Made by a program: the position numbers and the translations under genes. The notes beneath the pieces were generated by a model. The model was not told where the DNA came from, searched no databases, and saw only the letters and a list, made by a program, of their open reading frames with translations. A stretch of 64,000 bases of DNA. Origin: Mucilaginibacter xinganensis (GTDB taxonomy: Bacteria > Bacteroidota > Bacteroidia > Sphingobacteriales > Sphingobacteriaceae). Positions 45,574 to 55,192 of the stretch are shown piece after piece. The DNA lies in assembly GCA_026225055.1 (NCBI GenBank), contig JAMFSA010000191.1, forward strand, positions 1 to 64,000, in the 5' to 3' direction. Position 1 is the stretch's first letter; each line of letters begins with the position of its first letter.

Positions 45574-47039
45574 TGTCTGGTAAAAAATATATTGCGATTA
45601 TTCTTTTGCTAAGCTGCATCGCTGTGGCAGGCAGTACTTATGCCGAGGTTGTATTGCCTAAAATATTGGGTAATAACATGGTGTTGCAGCGCAATAAGCC
45701 AGTACCCGTTTGGGGCACAGCTGTTGCGGGTGAAGCTATCACGGTAAAGTTTGGCAATCAAACCAAAAAAGCAACTGCTGATGCTACAGGTAACTGGCAA
45801 ATCATACTCGACCCGATGCCTGCATCAGCAACGCCGCAGGTTTTAGAAATCAAAGGGACTAACACCATAAAACTCGAAAATGTTTTGGTGGGCGAAGTAT
45901 GGTTATGTTCAGGGCAATCAAATATGTCGTACGAAATGCGGAAGAACAGCAAGGTACGCAGGCCTGATACCAGCACAGTTAATTCACCAATTGATGAGCT
46001 CGACCGAGCGCAAAATCCACAGATCCGGATCTTTTTAACTACACAAAAGAATTTAAGAAAGCCCGATTCAACACATGCTGGTTGGGACATTGCAGAAGGT
46101 ACAGCGCTCAGGGATTTTTCGGCTGCGGGATATTTCTTTGCCAAAAACTTGAACCATGACTTGAAAGTCCCCGTAGGTATCATCTGCTCTGCCATCAGCG
46201 GCAGTCGCATTGAACCATGGATGCCCCGCGAAGCATTTGATGAGATCCCATATTTTAAGGATACTAATTACAAAATAGATGGCGATCCCGGTAAACTATA
46301 TGTAAATATGATCGCGCCTGTTGCACCATATGCCTTGCGTGGCTTCTTATGGTATCAAGGAGAAAGCGGCAGTTATCTTGCTGAAACCATCAGCTACACC
46401 TACAAAATGGAAGCGCTCATCCATTGGTGGCGTAAGCTGTGGAATAACAAAGATCTGCCATTCTATTATGTGCAGATTGCCCCTTTCTATTATTCAAGGG
46501 CCAAAAGCAGCAGCAATGTTCCGTTTACTATTTATACCGAGCCCGAACTGCGCGAGGCTCAAACTATGGCCCTTAAGATTCCGCATACAGGTATGATCGT
46601 AACCACTGATCTGAACGATTCATTAACCAATATTCACCCGGCATTTAAATGGGTGGTAGGTCAGCGTTTAGAACTTCAGGCACTTGGAAATACCTACGAT
46701 AAAAAAGTTGTTTTCTCAGGCCCTATGTACGATAAAATGAAAATTAAGGGCGACAAAATCATACTCGACTTTAAATACACCGGCAACGGGCTGGTAAGCC
46801 ATGATGGCAAGCCGCTTAGTTACTTTACAATAGCCGGCAACGACGGCAAATTTGTTGATGCTACCGCCATAATTAAGGGGGATAAGGTGGAAGTATCCTC
46901 CCCTGAAGTATCCTCGCCTGTAGCCGTACGCTTTGGGTGGACGGAAGTAGCCGAGCCTAATTTTTATAACAAAGATGGCTTACCCGCGGTGCCTTTCCGC
47001 ACAGATAATCCACTCAAATTCACTTTAACCGCTAACTGA
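45573..47039 (+). CDS. Sialate O-acetylesterase-like SGNH esterase
   Basis: A 488-residue secreted esterase. After a signal peptide and a small beta domain (VLPKILGNNMVLQRNKPVPVWG), the SGNH block I is VWLCSGQSNM with the nucleophile Ser116. The block III-type GFLWYQGES and the C-terminal DLNDSLTNIHP with the catalytic His are present, so it looks active. The family removes O-acetyl groups. In this locus the targets would be acetylated residues of RG-II such as methyl-fucose or aceric acid, or acetylated galacturonate. It shares TAATG with the preceding gene. Confidence 0.8.
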   Translation: MSGKKYIAIILLLSCIAVAGSTYAEVVLPKILGNNMVLQRNKPVPVWGTAVAGEAITVKFGNQTKKATADATGNWQIILDPMPASATPQVLEIKGTNTIKLENVLVGEVWLCSGQSNMSYEMRKNSKVRRPDTSTVNSPIDELDRAQNPQIRIFLTTQKNLRKPDSTHAGWDIAEGTALRDFSAAGYFFAKNLNHDLKVPVGIICSAISGSRIEPWMPREAFDEIPYFKDTNYKIDGDPGKLYVNMIAPVAPYALRGFLWYQGESGSYLAETISYTYKMEALIHWWRKLWNNKDLPFYYVQIAPFYYSRAKSSSNVPFTIYTEPELREAQTMALKIPHTGMIVTTDLNDSLTNIHPAFKWVVGQRLELQALGNTYDKKVVFSGPMYDKMKIKGDKIILDFKYTGNGLVSHDGKPLSYFTIAGNDGKFVDATAIIKGDKVEVSSPEVSSPVAVRFGWTEVAEPNFYNKDGLPAVPFRTDNPLKFTLTAN

Positions 47040-47047
47040 TCTGCCGC

Positions 47048-49858
47048 ATGAAAAATGCCTGGTTTAAAATATTTATATACATTCTGCTGCTAATCCCGGC
47101 CCTCAACACCTATGCCCAAAAAACAGAGATCCAATTTCTGTCGGGTACAGGTAGCGATCATACTATAAACTGGCAGTTCTATTGTACGGCAGGGCGTAAT
47201 TCGGGCAAGTGGACAACTATCCCTGTACCCTCCAACTGGGAATTACAGGGCTTTGGAAAATACAATTATGGTTTAGATAAAGACAGCCTTAAAGGCAAGG
47301 AACAGGGACTTTACAAATACCAGTTTAACGTACCTGCATCATGGCAGGGTAAAGCAGTTAATATTGTTTTTGATGGCTCCATGACGGATACTAAAGTACT
47401 AATCAACGGACAGCAGGCAGGTGACATTCACCAAGGGGCATTTTATCGTTTTAAATATGATATTACGAAACTATTAAAATATGGTCAGCCAAATTTACTG
47501 GAAGTAACCGTATCTAAATATTCCGCTAATGCATCTGTAAATGCAAGTGAGCGTAAGGGTGATTTCTGGGTGTTCGGCGGTATTTTCAGGCCTGTTTTTC
47601 TGGAAGCTTTTCCGCAGCAACACATTAGTCATGTAGCAGTTGATGGGAAAGCCGATGGTAGTTTTGAGGCGCAACTTAAGCTAACAAATTTACGAAATGC
47701 AGATGCAGTAACTGGGCAGTTTTATACAATCACAGGTCAAAAAGTAGGGCTTGCATTTTCAACTAAAGTTAAATCAAGTGATACATCAGTATTAATAAAC
47801 ACACATCTGGCTGCACCAAAATTATGGTCGCCGGAATTTCCGAATCTGTATAATGTAGTATTTACGCTAATTTCAAACGGCAAGGCGGTACACACCGTGC
47901 AACAACGTTTTGGTTTCCGCACGGTTGAGCTGCGTTTACACGATGGTATATACGTAAATAACGTTAAAGTAAAGTTCAAAGGGGTTAATCATCATTCATT
48001 TTGGCCAACTACGGGCAGAGCTACCAGCAAGGCTATCAGCGTTGCCGATGTTAAGCTCATTAAGGATATGAACATGAACGCGGTGCGTATGTCGCATTAT
48101 CCGCCTGACGAACATTTTTTAGATGTATGTGATTCACTGGGTTTGTTTGTGCTCGATGAATTGACAGGTTGGCATCATGCTTACGATACGCAGGTGGGGT
48201 CCAAACTGGTAAAGGAAATGATCGAGAAGGATGTGAACCACCCTTCAATTGTGATCTGGGACAACGGTAATGAAGGCGGTTTTAACTTTGATCTCGATCA
48301 TTGGTTTGATGACCTCGATATTCAAAAACGTCCGTTGATTCACCCATGGGCCGTGTTCAGGGGGACCAATACCCAGCACTATATTAATTACGACTACGGC
48401 AATAACACTGCCATGCATGGCCATGATGTATTTTTCCCTACGGAGTTTTTGCATGGTATTTACGACGGTGGTGCAGGCGCTGGTCTTGATGATTTTTGGG
48501 AGCAGATGTGGCATACGCCAATTTCGGCAGGTGGTTTTATATGGGTTTTTGCTGATGAGGCAGTAGTACGTACCGATAAAAATGGCCTGCTGGATTCCGA
48601 TGGCGATCACGGACCTGACGGTATTTTAGGGCCATACCATGAAAAGGAAGTTAGCTTTTATACCATAAAAGAAATTTGGAGCCCCGTTCATCTTGAACAG
48701 CGGGAAATTACACCGCAATTTGATGGGAAGTTACGATTAGAGAACCGGTACCTGTACACAAATTTAAAGCAATGTACATTTACTTATAAGCTGGCTAAAC
48801 TAGGTAATCCTTATCAGCAAACAATAGCGGCACCACAAACAGGCACAATTGTTTCGCCTGATGTACAGCCGGGCCAATATGGCAATTTACAATTGCACCT
48901 GTCTGTCGGTTGGCAAAACTATGATGTATTGTACGTAACCGCTTATGATCCCTACAAAAACGAACTTTTTACCTGGAGCTGGCCTATCAGGAGTCATGAT
49001 GTGATCACACAGCGAATGGTGGCAAAATCAGGCATCAATAAGCCTGTAATTACAGAGACAGATTCGCTGTATAAAGTGAGTGCTAACGGTATTCAGCTGG
49101 AGTTTAATCGCAACAACGGCATCTTAAAGAAAGTTGGAAACAGTAAAGGCGATATTCCATTTAACAACGGTCCTGTATTAGCCGAAGGACAGGATAAATC
49201 GGGCTTCCAAAAGCTGCGTAATTACTATAAAGCGGATACGCTGGTAATTGAAGCTGATTTCGCCCCAAAAACTACCGAGGCGCAGTTAAGATGGATGATC
49301 TATCCGTCAGGTTTAGTACGATTGGATTTAAAATACTGGCCTGTAGGCGAGGATGGTAAATTGTTAGGCGTAAGCTTTTCCTATCCCGAAAAGGATGTAC
49401 AAGGCGTAACTTATATGGGTGACGGCCCATACCGGGTTTGGAAAGATAGGCTGAAGGGCGTGACCCTGAATGTTTGGGACAAAACCTACAACAATACCAT
49501 AACCGGAGAGGACAGCACCAAACTCATCTACCCCGAATTTAAAGGGTATTATTCCAATCTATACTGGATGAAGATAAAGACTACAGGCCAACCCATCACC
49601 GTAATCTGCGATAGCCGGGATGTTTTTATGCGCTTGTTTACGCCAAAATATCCAAAGCTTACCTATGGCAATAACATCGCGCCTGATTTTCCTTCGGGGG
49701 ATATATCATTTATGCACGGCATAACACCCATCGGCACAAAATCACAGCAATCAACACGATTGGGCCCGCAAGGACAAGTGAACCAGTATTTTAATTACGA
49801 TAAGCATATTGAAGATGCCTTATCGCTCACCCTATACTTTGATTTTTCAGGAAAGTAA
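47048..49858 (+). CDS. GH2 beta-glycosidase
   Basis: A 936-residue secreted GH2 enzyme with signal ending TYAQ. The jelly roll (WTTIPVPSNWELQGFG, VLINGQQAGDIHQGAFYRFKYD) is followed by the immunoglobulin-like domain, then a TIM barrel with FKGVNHHSFWPTTGR, acid/base HPSIVIWDNGNEGGF, and a nucleophile candidate in FFPTEFLHG. A long C-terminal beta region includes a LacZ domain-5-like part (VSFSYPEKDVQGVTYMGDGP). The WDNGNE variant differs from the more common W-S-x-G-N-E and may reflect a different substrate. Beta-galactosidase or beta-galacturonidase are both possible. Confidence 0.8.
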   Translation: MKNAWFKIFIYILLLIPALNTYAQKTEIQFLSGTGSDHTINWQFYCTAGRNSGKWTTIPVPSNWELQGFGKYNYGLDKDSLKGKEQGLYKYQFNVPASWQGKAVNIVFDGSMTDTKVLINGQQAGDIHQGAFYRFKYDITKLLKYGQPNLLEVTVSKYSANASVNASERKGDFWVFGGIFRPVFLEAFPQQHISHVAVDGKADGSFEAQLKLTNLRNADAVTGQFYTITGQKVGLAFSTKVKSSDTSVLINTHLAAPKLWSPEFPNLYNVVFTLISNGKAVHTVQQRFGFRTVELRLHDGIYVNNVKVKFKGVNHHSFWPTTGRATSKAISVADVKLIKDMNMNAVRMSHYPPDEHFLDVCDSLGLFVLDELTGWHHAYDTQVGSKLVKEMIEKDVNHPSIVIWDNGNEGGFNFDLDHWFDDLDIQKRPLIHPWAVFRGTNTQHYINYDYGNNTAMHGHDVFFPTEFLHGIYDGGAGAGLDDFWEQMWHTPISAGGFIWVFADEAVVRTDKNGLLDSDGDHGPDGILGPYHEKEVSFYTIKEIWSPVHLEQREITPQFDGKLRLENRYLYTNLKQCTFTYKLAKLGNPYQQTIAAPQTGTIVSPDVQPGQYGNLQLHLSVGWQNYDVLYVTAYDPYKNELFTWSWPIRSHDVITQRMVAKSGINKPVITETDSLYKVSANGIQLEFNRNNGILKKVGNSKGDIPFNNGPVLAEGQDKSGFQKLRNYYKADTLVIEADFAPKTTEAQLRWMIYPSGLVRLDLKYWPVGEDGKLLGVSFSYPEKDVQGVTYMGDGPYRVWKDRLKGVTLNVWDKTYNNTITGEDSTKLIYPEFKGYYSNLYWMKIKTTGQPITVICDSRDVFMRLFTPKYPKLTYGNNIAPDFPSGDISFMHGITPIGTKSQQSTRLGPQGQVNQYFNYDKHIEDALSLTLYFDFSGK

Positions 49859-49860
49859 GT

Positions 49861-52626
49861 ATGTCAGCAGCATCAAAATATATCGTGTTTTTATTGACCG
49901 GCATTTTTAGCTGTTGGTTTGCAAACGCATTTGCGGATGTGAGCCTGCAGAACCTCCGCTGCGAAATGCTGAAAGACCCGCAAGGCATCGGTACAACACA
50001 GCCACGTTTAAGCTGGCAAATTAACAGCGACGAGCGTAATACGCAGCAAACAGCCTATGAGATCATAGTTGCATCATCGCCACAAAAGCTGGCCTCAAAC
50101 ATTGGCGATCTGTGGGATTCGCATAAAGTTATGTCTGACAGGTCCATCATGGTGAATTATGCTAGCAGGCCTTTGGCTAGTCGTGCAGCCTGTTACTGGA
50201 AAGTTAAAGTATGGACTACAAAAGGTGAAAGCCCCTGGAGCCAACCTGCGTTTTGGAGCGTTGGCTTACTAAATGCTGCTGACTGGAAAGCAAAATGGAT
50301 AGGATATGAGCACGGTTTCCCGTGGGATAGCGTTTCAAAGTTTTCAAGGCTATCAGCACGGTATTACCGCAAGCAATTTCAGAACAGTCAGCAGGTTAAA
50401 AAAGCGATAGTTTACATCGTTGGTTTAGGTCATTATGAGCTATACATCAACGGTAAACCTATTGGCGACCAGGTTTTAGCCGAAGCACCTACAGACTATA
50501 CGCAATCAGTATTATATAATACGTTTGATGTTACTGCGAATCTTCAGCAGGGTGAAAATGTTATTGGTACTGTACTGGGTAACGGTCGTTTTTTTACTAT
50601 GCGACCCAAATACAAGCCTAAAAAGATCAAGGAGTTTGGTTTTCCGAAAATGCTGTTACAACTGGAACTCACTTACCAGGATGGTAGTAAAAAAGTGATT
50701 ACGAGCGACGATAGCTGGAAATTTACCGCTGATGGGCCAATCCGCACCAACAACGAATATGATGGTGAAGAATACGATGCTACCAAAGAACTTACCGACT
50801 GGAATGTTGTCGGTTACGATGACCGCAAATGGCTAAAACCCGAACTGGTTGAAGCGCCCGGTGGTAAAGTGGAGGCACAAATGAACGAGCCGATCAAAAT
50901 AGTGGATACCATTCATCCTGTCAGTATAAAACAACTGAAACCCGGCACCTGGATAATGGATATGGGCCAAAATATGGCTGGCTGGGTACAAATGAAGGTA
51001 AGAGGTAAGCGCGGTGATAAAGTTACCTTGCGCTTTGCTGAAACGCTTAAAGAAGACAGCGACCTCTACATAGCCAACCTGCGCGATGCCAAAGTAACCG
51101 ACATTTATACGTTAAAAGGCGGAGGCGAAGAAATATGGCACCCGGTATTTGTATATCATGGGTTCAGGTATGTGCAGATAACCGGTTACCCGGGTACGCC
51201 GACTGTAGATGATTTTATAGGGCAGGTGGTTTCAGATAATATGGCGAATACGGGCCATTTTGAAACCTCAAATCCGCTGATCAATCAGGTCTATCATAAC
51301 GCCTACTGGGGTATTTTAAGCGATTACAAAGGCATGCCTGTCGATTGCCCGCAGCGTAATGAGCGTATGCCCTGGCTTGGCGACCGGGCGATTGGTTCAT
51401 TAGGTGAAAGCTTTGTATTTAACAATGAAAACCTGTACGCCAAATGGCTGGATGATATTGAACAATCGCAAAAACCAGATGGCTCAATACCTGATGTAGC
51501 CCCGGCTTACTGGAATTATTATAGTGATAATATGACCTGGCCTGGCACTTATATCCTCATTGCCGATATGCTTTGTAATCAGTTTGATGATAAAGGGCCT
51601 ATTGAAAAGCATTATCCATCCATGAAAAAATGGCTCGGCTATATGCGCCAAAAATATGCTAAGGATAACCTGATGACCAAGGATAAATACGGCGACTGGT
51701 GCGTGCCACCCGAATCACCCGAATTAATCCACTCAAGGGATTCATCACGCAATACCAATGGGGTGTTGATCGCTACTGCCTATTACTATCGCCTATTGCT
51801 GTTGATGCAGCACTTTGCCAAAATTTTGAACAAGCCTGCGGATGCTCAGCAGTTTGCCGCTCAGGCATTGCAGGCTAAGAATGCCTTCAACCAAAAATTC
51901 CTGGATAAAAAAACGCTTCAATACGATAACAATACGGTAACTGCTAATCTGCTGCCGCTGTACTTCGGTATGGTGCCTGCCGCAGATAGAAAAGGAGTGT
52001 TCGATAATATTGTAAACAAGATCACCATTGATGCAAACAGTCATATCAGCACAGGCGTTATCGGTACGCAATGGCTCATGAGGGGATTAACAGATTTTGG
52101 CCGCCCCGATATTGCTTACCATATAGCAGCGAATGATGATTACCCAAGCTGGGGCTACATGGTAAAACGTGGTGCTACCACCATTTGGGAGCTTTGGAAT
52201 GGCGATACCGCCGCACCAGCCATGAATTCCCGTAATCACATTATGCTTTTGGGCGACCTCATCGCCTGGTTTTACCAGGACCTGGGGGGAATTAAAGCTG
52301 ATGAGCCCGGTTTTAAAACCATTGTTATGAAGCCTGCAACTGTTAACGGGTTGAATTATGTGAACGCATCATACACAACACCTTATGGTTTAGTAAAAAG
52401 TAACTGGAAAAAACAATCCGGACATTTTGATTGGACAATTACCATCCCTGCAAATTCAAAAGCAATAGTTTATCTGCCTGCTTATAAAGTGAGCGATATT
52501 ACCTGTGATGGTAAAGCCCTATCAACATTAAGCGGAGCGAAAACTTTGTTTGATGACAACGGCGAAACGAAATTAGAAATAGGATCAGGCGATTACCATT
52601 TTGAGATAAATAATTATGGCAAATAA
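49861..52626 (+). CDS. GH78 alpha-L-rhamnosidase, copy 2
   Basis: A 921-residue secreted enzyme. The fibronectin-like N-terminal domain begins SLQNLRCEMLKDPQGIG. Jelly rolls follow (YIVGLGHYELYINGKPIGDQ), then the toroid with PVDCPQRNERMPWLGDRA near residue 500 (acid region) and GYMVKRGATTIWELWNG near 775 (base region). These are the standard GH78 landmarks. It differs clearly from the copy at 22970, so it probably cuts another rhamnose linkage. It begins 2 nt after the GH2 stop, and the next gene starts 11 nt inside its 3' end. Confidence 0.9.
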   Translation: MSAASKYIVFLLTGIFSCWFANAFADVSLQNLRCEMLKDPQGIGTTQPRLSWQINSDERNTQQTAYEIIVASSPQKLASNIGDLWDSHKVMSDRSIMVNYASRPLASRAACYWKVKVWTTKGESPWSQPAFWSVGLLNAADWKAKWIGYEHGFPWDSVSKFSRLSARYYRKQFQNSQQVKKAIVYIVGLGHYELYINGKPIGDQVLAEAPTDYTQSVLYNTFDVTANLQQGENVIGTVLGNGRFFTMRPKYKPKKIKEFGFPKMLLQLELTYQDGSKKVITSDDSWKFTADGPIRTNNEYDGEEYDATKELTDWNVVGYDDRKWLKPELVEAPGGKVEAQMNEPIKIVDTIHPVSIKQLKPGTWIMDMGQNMAGWVQMKVRGKRGDKVTLRFAETLKEDSDLYIANLRDAKVTDIYTLKGGGEEIWHPVFVYHGFRYVQITGYPGTPTVDDFIGQVVSDNMANTGHFETSNPLINQVYHNAYWGILSDYKGMPVDCPQRNERMPWLGDRAIGSLGESFVFNNENLYAKWLDDIEQSQKPDGSIPDVAPAYWNYYSDNMTWPGTYILIADMLCNQFDDKGPIEKHYPSMKKWLGYMRQKYAKDNLMTKDKYGDWCVPPESPELIHSRDSSRNTNGVLIATAYYYRLLLLMQHFAKILNKPADAQQFAAQALQAKNAFNQKFLDKKTLQYDNNTVTANLLPLYFGMVPAADRKGVFDNIVNKITIDANSHISTGVIGTQWLMRGLTDFGRPDIAYHIAANDDYPSWGYMVKRGATTIWELWNGDTAAPAMNSRNHIMLLGDLIAWFYQDLGGIKADEPGFKTIVMKPATVNGLNYVNASYTTPYGLVKSNWKKQSGHFDWTITIPANSKAIVYLPAYKVSDITCDGKALSTLSGAKTLFDDNGETKLEIGSGDYHFEINNYGK

Positions 52627-53764
52627 GCAGTATAAAAAGGGATTTTGGATGATGGTTGCTTTATGCCTGGTATTTGCTACAAGCACATATGCCCAGCCCA
52701 AACAATGGAGTAAAGGTATCATCACTAACGAATTTATTTTTGAGAAGGCACCATATCCTGAATGCCACTCTGCAACAATTGCCGAAACACCAAAAGGGTT
52801 AGTAGCAGCATGGTTTGGCGGCACAAAAGAGCGTAATCCGGATGTGTGTATCTGGGTGAGCCGGTTGGTAAACGGTAAATGGATAGAAGCTATCAAGGTT
52901 GCAAACGGCATACAAAACGATACCTTACGCTATGCTTGCTGGAATCCGGTGCTTTACCAGGTTTCAGGCGGTGACCTGCTGTTGTTTTATAAAATTGGCC
53001 CTTCTCCCGCAAAATGGAAAGGATTTATAAGGCGATCCAAAGATGGCGGTATTACCTGGTCGGCGCAGGAAGCTTTGCCTGATGGTATTTTAGGCCCGGT
53101 TAAAAACCAGCCGGTAACGTTAAATAATGGCAACATCCTGTCACCATCAGGAACTGAAAATAGCGGCGCTAAGGTTCATTTTGAGCTATCAGCAGACAAA
53201 GGGAAAACCTGGCAGGCTACAGACCCGCTTAATGATGGCAAAACGGTAAAGGCTTTACAACCCACTATTTTATTTCATAAAAGCGACAGCTTACAGATGC
53301 TTTGCCGTACCCAAAACCGGGCGATATATGAATCATGGTCGGCTGATAATGGTAAAAATTGGTCGCCACTTGATAAAACATCATTACCCAACAATAACTC
53401 AGGCATTGATGGGGTGACGCTTAAGGATGGCCGCCAGCTGCTGGTTTATAACCACGTATTGCCGCCGGGTAACCTTGCCAAGGGAGCGCGTACGCCGCTA
53501 AATGTAGCGATATCCAACGATGGTAGAACATGGTATGCTGCGCTGATACTTGAAGATTCGCCTATCAGCCAGTATTCATACCCATCAGTTATACAAACTG
53601 CCGATGGCTTGGTGCATGTGGTTTACACTTGGCGCAGGCAACGTATCAGGCACGTAGTTATCGACCCTAAAAAACTAGTTTTAAAAGAAATAATAAACGG
53701 CGAATGGCCCAAAGTAGAGGGCTATACACCGCCGGTAGTAACAGGCGACGCAAAAGACTTATAA
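52616..53764 (+). CDS. BNR-repeat sialidase-like exo-hydrolase
   Basis: A 382-residue secreted protein with signal ending TYAQ. It opens with a FIFEKAPYPECHSATIAETPKGLVAAWFGG block typical of the BNR_2 group and has Asp boxes SKDGGITWSAQ, SADKGKTWQAT and SADNGKNWSPL. Six-bladed sialidase folds cleave terminal 2-keto acids or, in relatives such as GH145, rhamnose-uronate bonds. A Kdo hydrolase for RG-II chain C or another pectin linkage would fit. The canonical sialidase FRIP motif and arginine triad are not obvious. The start overlaps the GH78 gene by 11 nt. Confidence 0.6.
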   Translation: MANKQYKKGFWMMVALCLVFATSTYAQPKQWSKGIITNEFIFEKAPYPECHSATIAETPKGLVAAWFGGTKERNPDVCIWVSRLVNGKWIEAIKVANGIQNDTLRYACWNPVLYQVSGGDLLLFYKIGPSPAKWKGFIRRSKDGGITWSAQEALPDGILGPVKNQPVTLNNGNILSPSGTENSGAKVHFELSADKGKTWQATDPLNDGKTVKALQPTILFHKSDSLQMLCRTQNRAIYESWSADNGKNWSPLDKTSLPNNNSGIDGVTLKDGRQLLVYNHVLPPGNLAKGARTPLNVAISNDGRTWYAALILEDSPISQYSYPSVIQTADGLVHVVYTWRRQRIRHVVIDPKKLVLKEIINGEWPKVEGYTPPVVTGDAKDL

Positions 53765-53768
53765 GGAG
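53763..53768 (+). promoter_or_regulatory. Strong Shine-Dalgarno site deciding the esterase start
   Basis: AAGGAG overlaps the stop codon of the preceding gene. It is 8 nt before the ATG at 53777 but only 2 nt before the ATG at 53771, so 53777 is the better start. Such strong sites are rare in this window. Confidence 0.65.
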
Positions 53769-53776
53769 ATATGGTG

Positions 53777-55192
53777 ATGAAAAGATATAAAATATACACG
53801 CTGTTAGGCTTTTTGTTGCTGCCGGTCATGCTATGGGCCCAGCAAGATACCGACCACGAATACAGGCGGTCACTAAAAGACGTGCTCGATGAGATACAAG
53901 CAAGGTATCACGTTAAAATAAAATATACCGACGACCAGGTTAAAGATAAATACGTGAATTATGCCGACTGGCGCTTTCGCAATACGGTTGATGAAACACT
54001 GGTTAACGTGCTGGCTCCTGTGGATATGAAGGTGAATAAGACCGGGCCGTCATCCTATAAATTAAAGGATTATGAATACAATGTATGGTCGGTTGAGGAT
54101 GGTTGGGCAAAACTGGATAGTATAGCCAAATTATACCATGATGTTAACAGTTGGGAACAACGCAAAGCGATACTTCGCCCTGAACTATATAAGGCGCTCG
54201 ACTTGTCGCCATTGCCTGCCAGGCCTGATTCAAAACCCATCATCACCGCAAAAAGAATTTATAACGGTTATACCGTTGAAAATATAGCTATAGAGGTTTT
54301 GCCGGGCCTGTATATCAATGGCTCGTTATATAAGCCATTGCATTTTAAAGGGAAGATCCCTGTGATGCTCAGTCCCGACGGGCACTGGGATAAGCAGCGT
54401 TATCGTGCCGATTGCCAGCTGCGTTGCGCTTCGCTTGCCCGTATGGGTTGCATGGCTTACAGCTATGATCTGTTTGCATGGGGCGAATCATTATTGCAAT
54501 TCAAAGCGGAAGATCACCGCACAAGCATAGCGCAGGTTGTACAAACATTAGGAGCTATCAGGATCATAGATTATCTGTTGAGTTTAAAAGAAACTGACCC
54601 CGCCCGATTAGGTATCAGCGGTGGTTCAGGAGGTGGCAGTCATACGGTGTTAATGGCTGCTATTGATCAGCGTATTAAATTGAGCGCCCCTGTGGTTTCA
54701 GTATCATCGTATTTCTATGGCGGCTGCCCTTGTGAAAGCGGTATGCCTATCCATATGTGCGATGGCGGAACTGATAATGTAGAACTGGCTGCTATGGCAG
54801 CACCTAATCCGCAGCTTTTGATTACTGATGGCAAGGACTGGACGGCTCACATGCCTGAACATGATTTTCCATATCTGCAAAAAGTGTATGGTTATTATGC
54901 TAAAAGTAGTTTGGTTGAAAACGTACATCTGCCGAATGAGGGTCATGACTACGGCCCGTCAAAACGAAACGCGTTATACAAATTCGTAGCTAAAAACTTT
55001 AAGCTGGATATCAGTAAAATAGAGGATAAGACCGGCAACGTAGATGAATCACAAGTAACTATTGAGCAGGAACCACAGATGTATGTTTTTGGCGATCATG
55101 GTCAATATCTTCCAAAAGATGCCATACATGGCTATGCGAATTTATTGCATGTTTTCGCGACAGCACCCAGAGAAAAAACTTCAATTAATTGA
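53777..55192 (+). CDS. Alpha/beta-hydrolase esterase with N-terminal STN-like domain
   Basis: A 471-residue secreted protein starting MKRYKIYTLLGFLLLPVMLWAQ. Residues about 25-100 resemble the STN (secretin/TonB N-terminal) fold: SLKDVLDEIQARYHVKIKYT, then TVDETLVNVLAPVDMKVNK. The catalytic part has the nucleophile elbow GGSGGG (in LGISGGSGGGSHT) and a late NEGHDYG that gives the histidine. From memory BT1017, the essential pectin methylesterase of the RG-II system, is an alpha/beta-hydrolase with a non-catalytic N-terminal domain, so I suggest a methylesterase of galacturonate. An acetylesterase is the alternative. Its stop overlaps the next start by 4 nt. Confidence 0.65.
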   Translation: MKRYKIYTLLGFLLLPVMLWAQQDTDHEYRRSLKDVLDEIQARYHVKIKYTDDQVKDKYVNYADWRFRNTVDETLVNVLAPVDMKVNKTGPSSYKLKDYEYNVWSVEDGWAKLDSIAKLYHDVNSWEQRKAILRPELYKALDLSPLPARPDSKPIITAKRIYNGYTVENIAIEVLPGLYINGSLYKPLHFKGKIPVMLSPDGHWDKQRYRADCQLRCASLARMGCMAYSYDLFAWGESLLQFKAEDHRTSIAQVVQTLGAIRIIDYLLSLKETDPARLGISGGSGGGSHTVLMAAIDQRIKLSAPVVSVSSYFYGGCPCESGMPIHMCDGGTDNVELAAMAAPNPQLLITDGKDWTAHMPEHDFPYLQKVYGYYAKSSLVENVHLPNEGHDYGPSKRNALYKFVAKNFKLDISKIEDKTGNVDESQVTIEQEPQMYVFGDHGQYLPKDAIHGYANLLHVFATAPREKTSIN

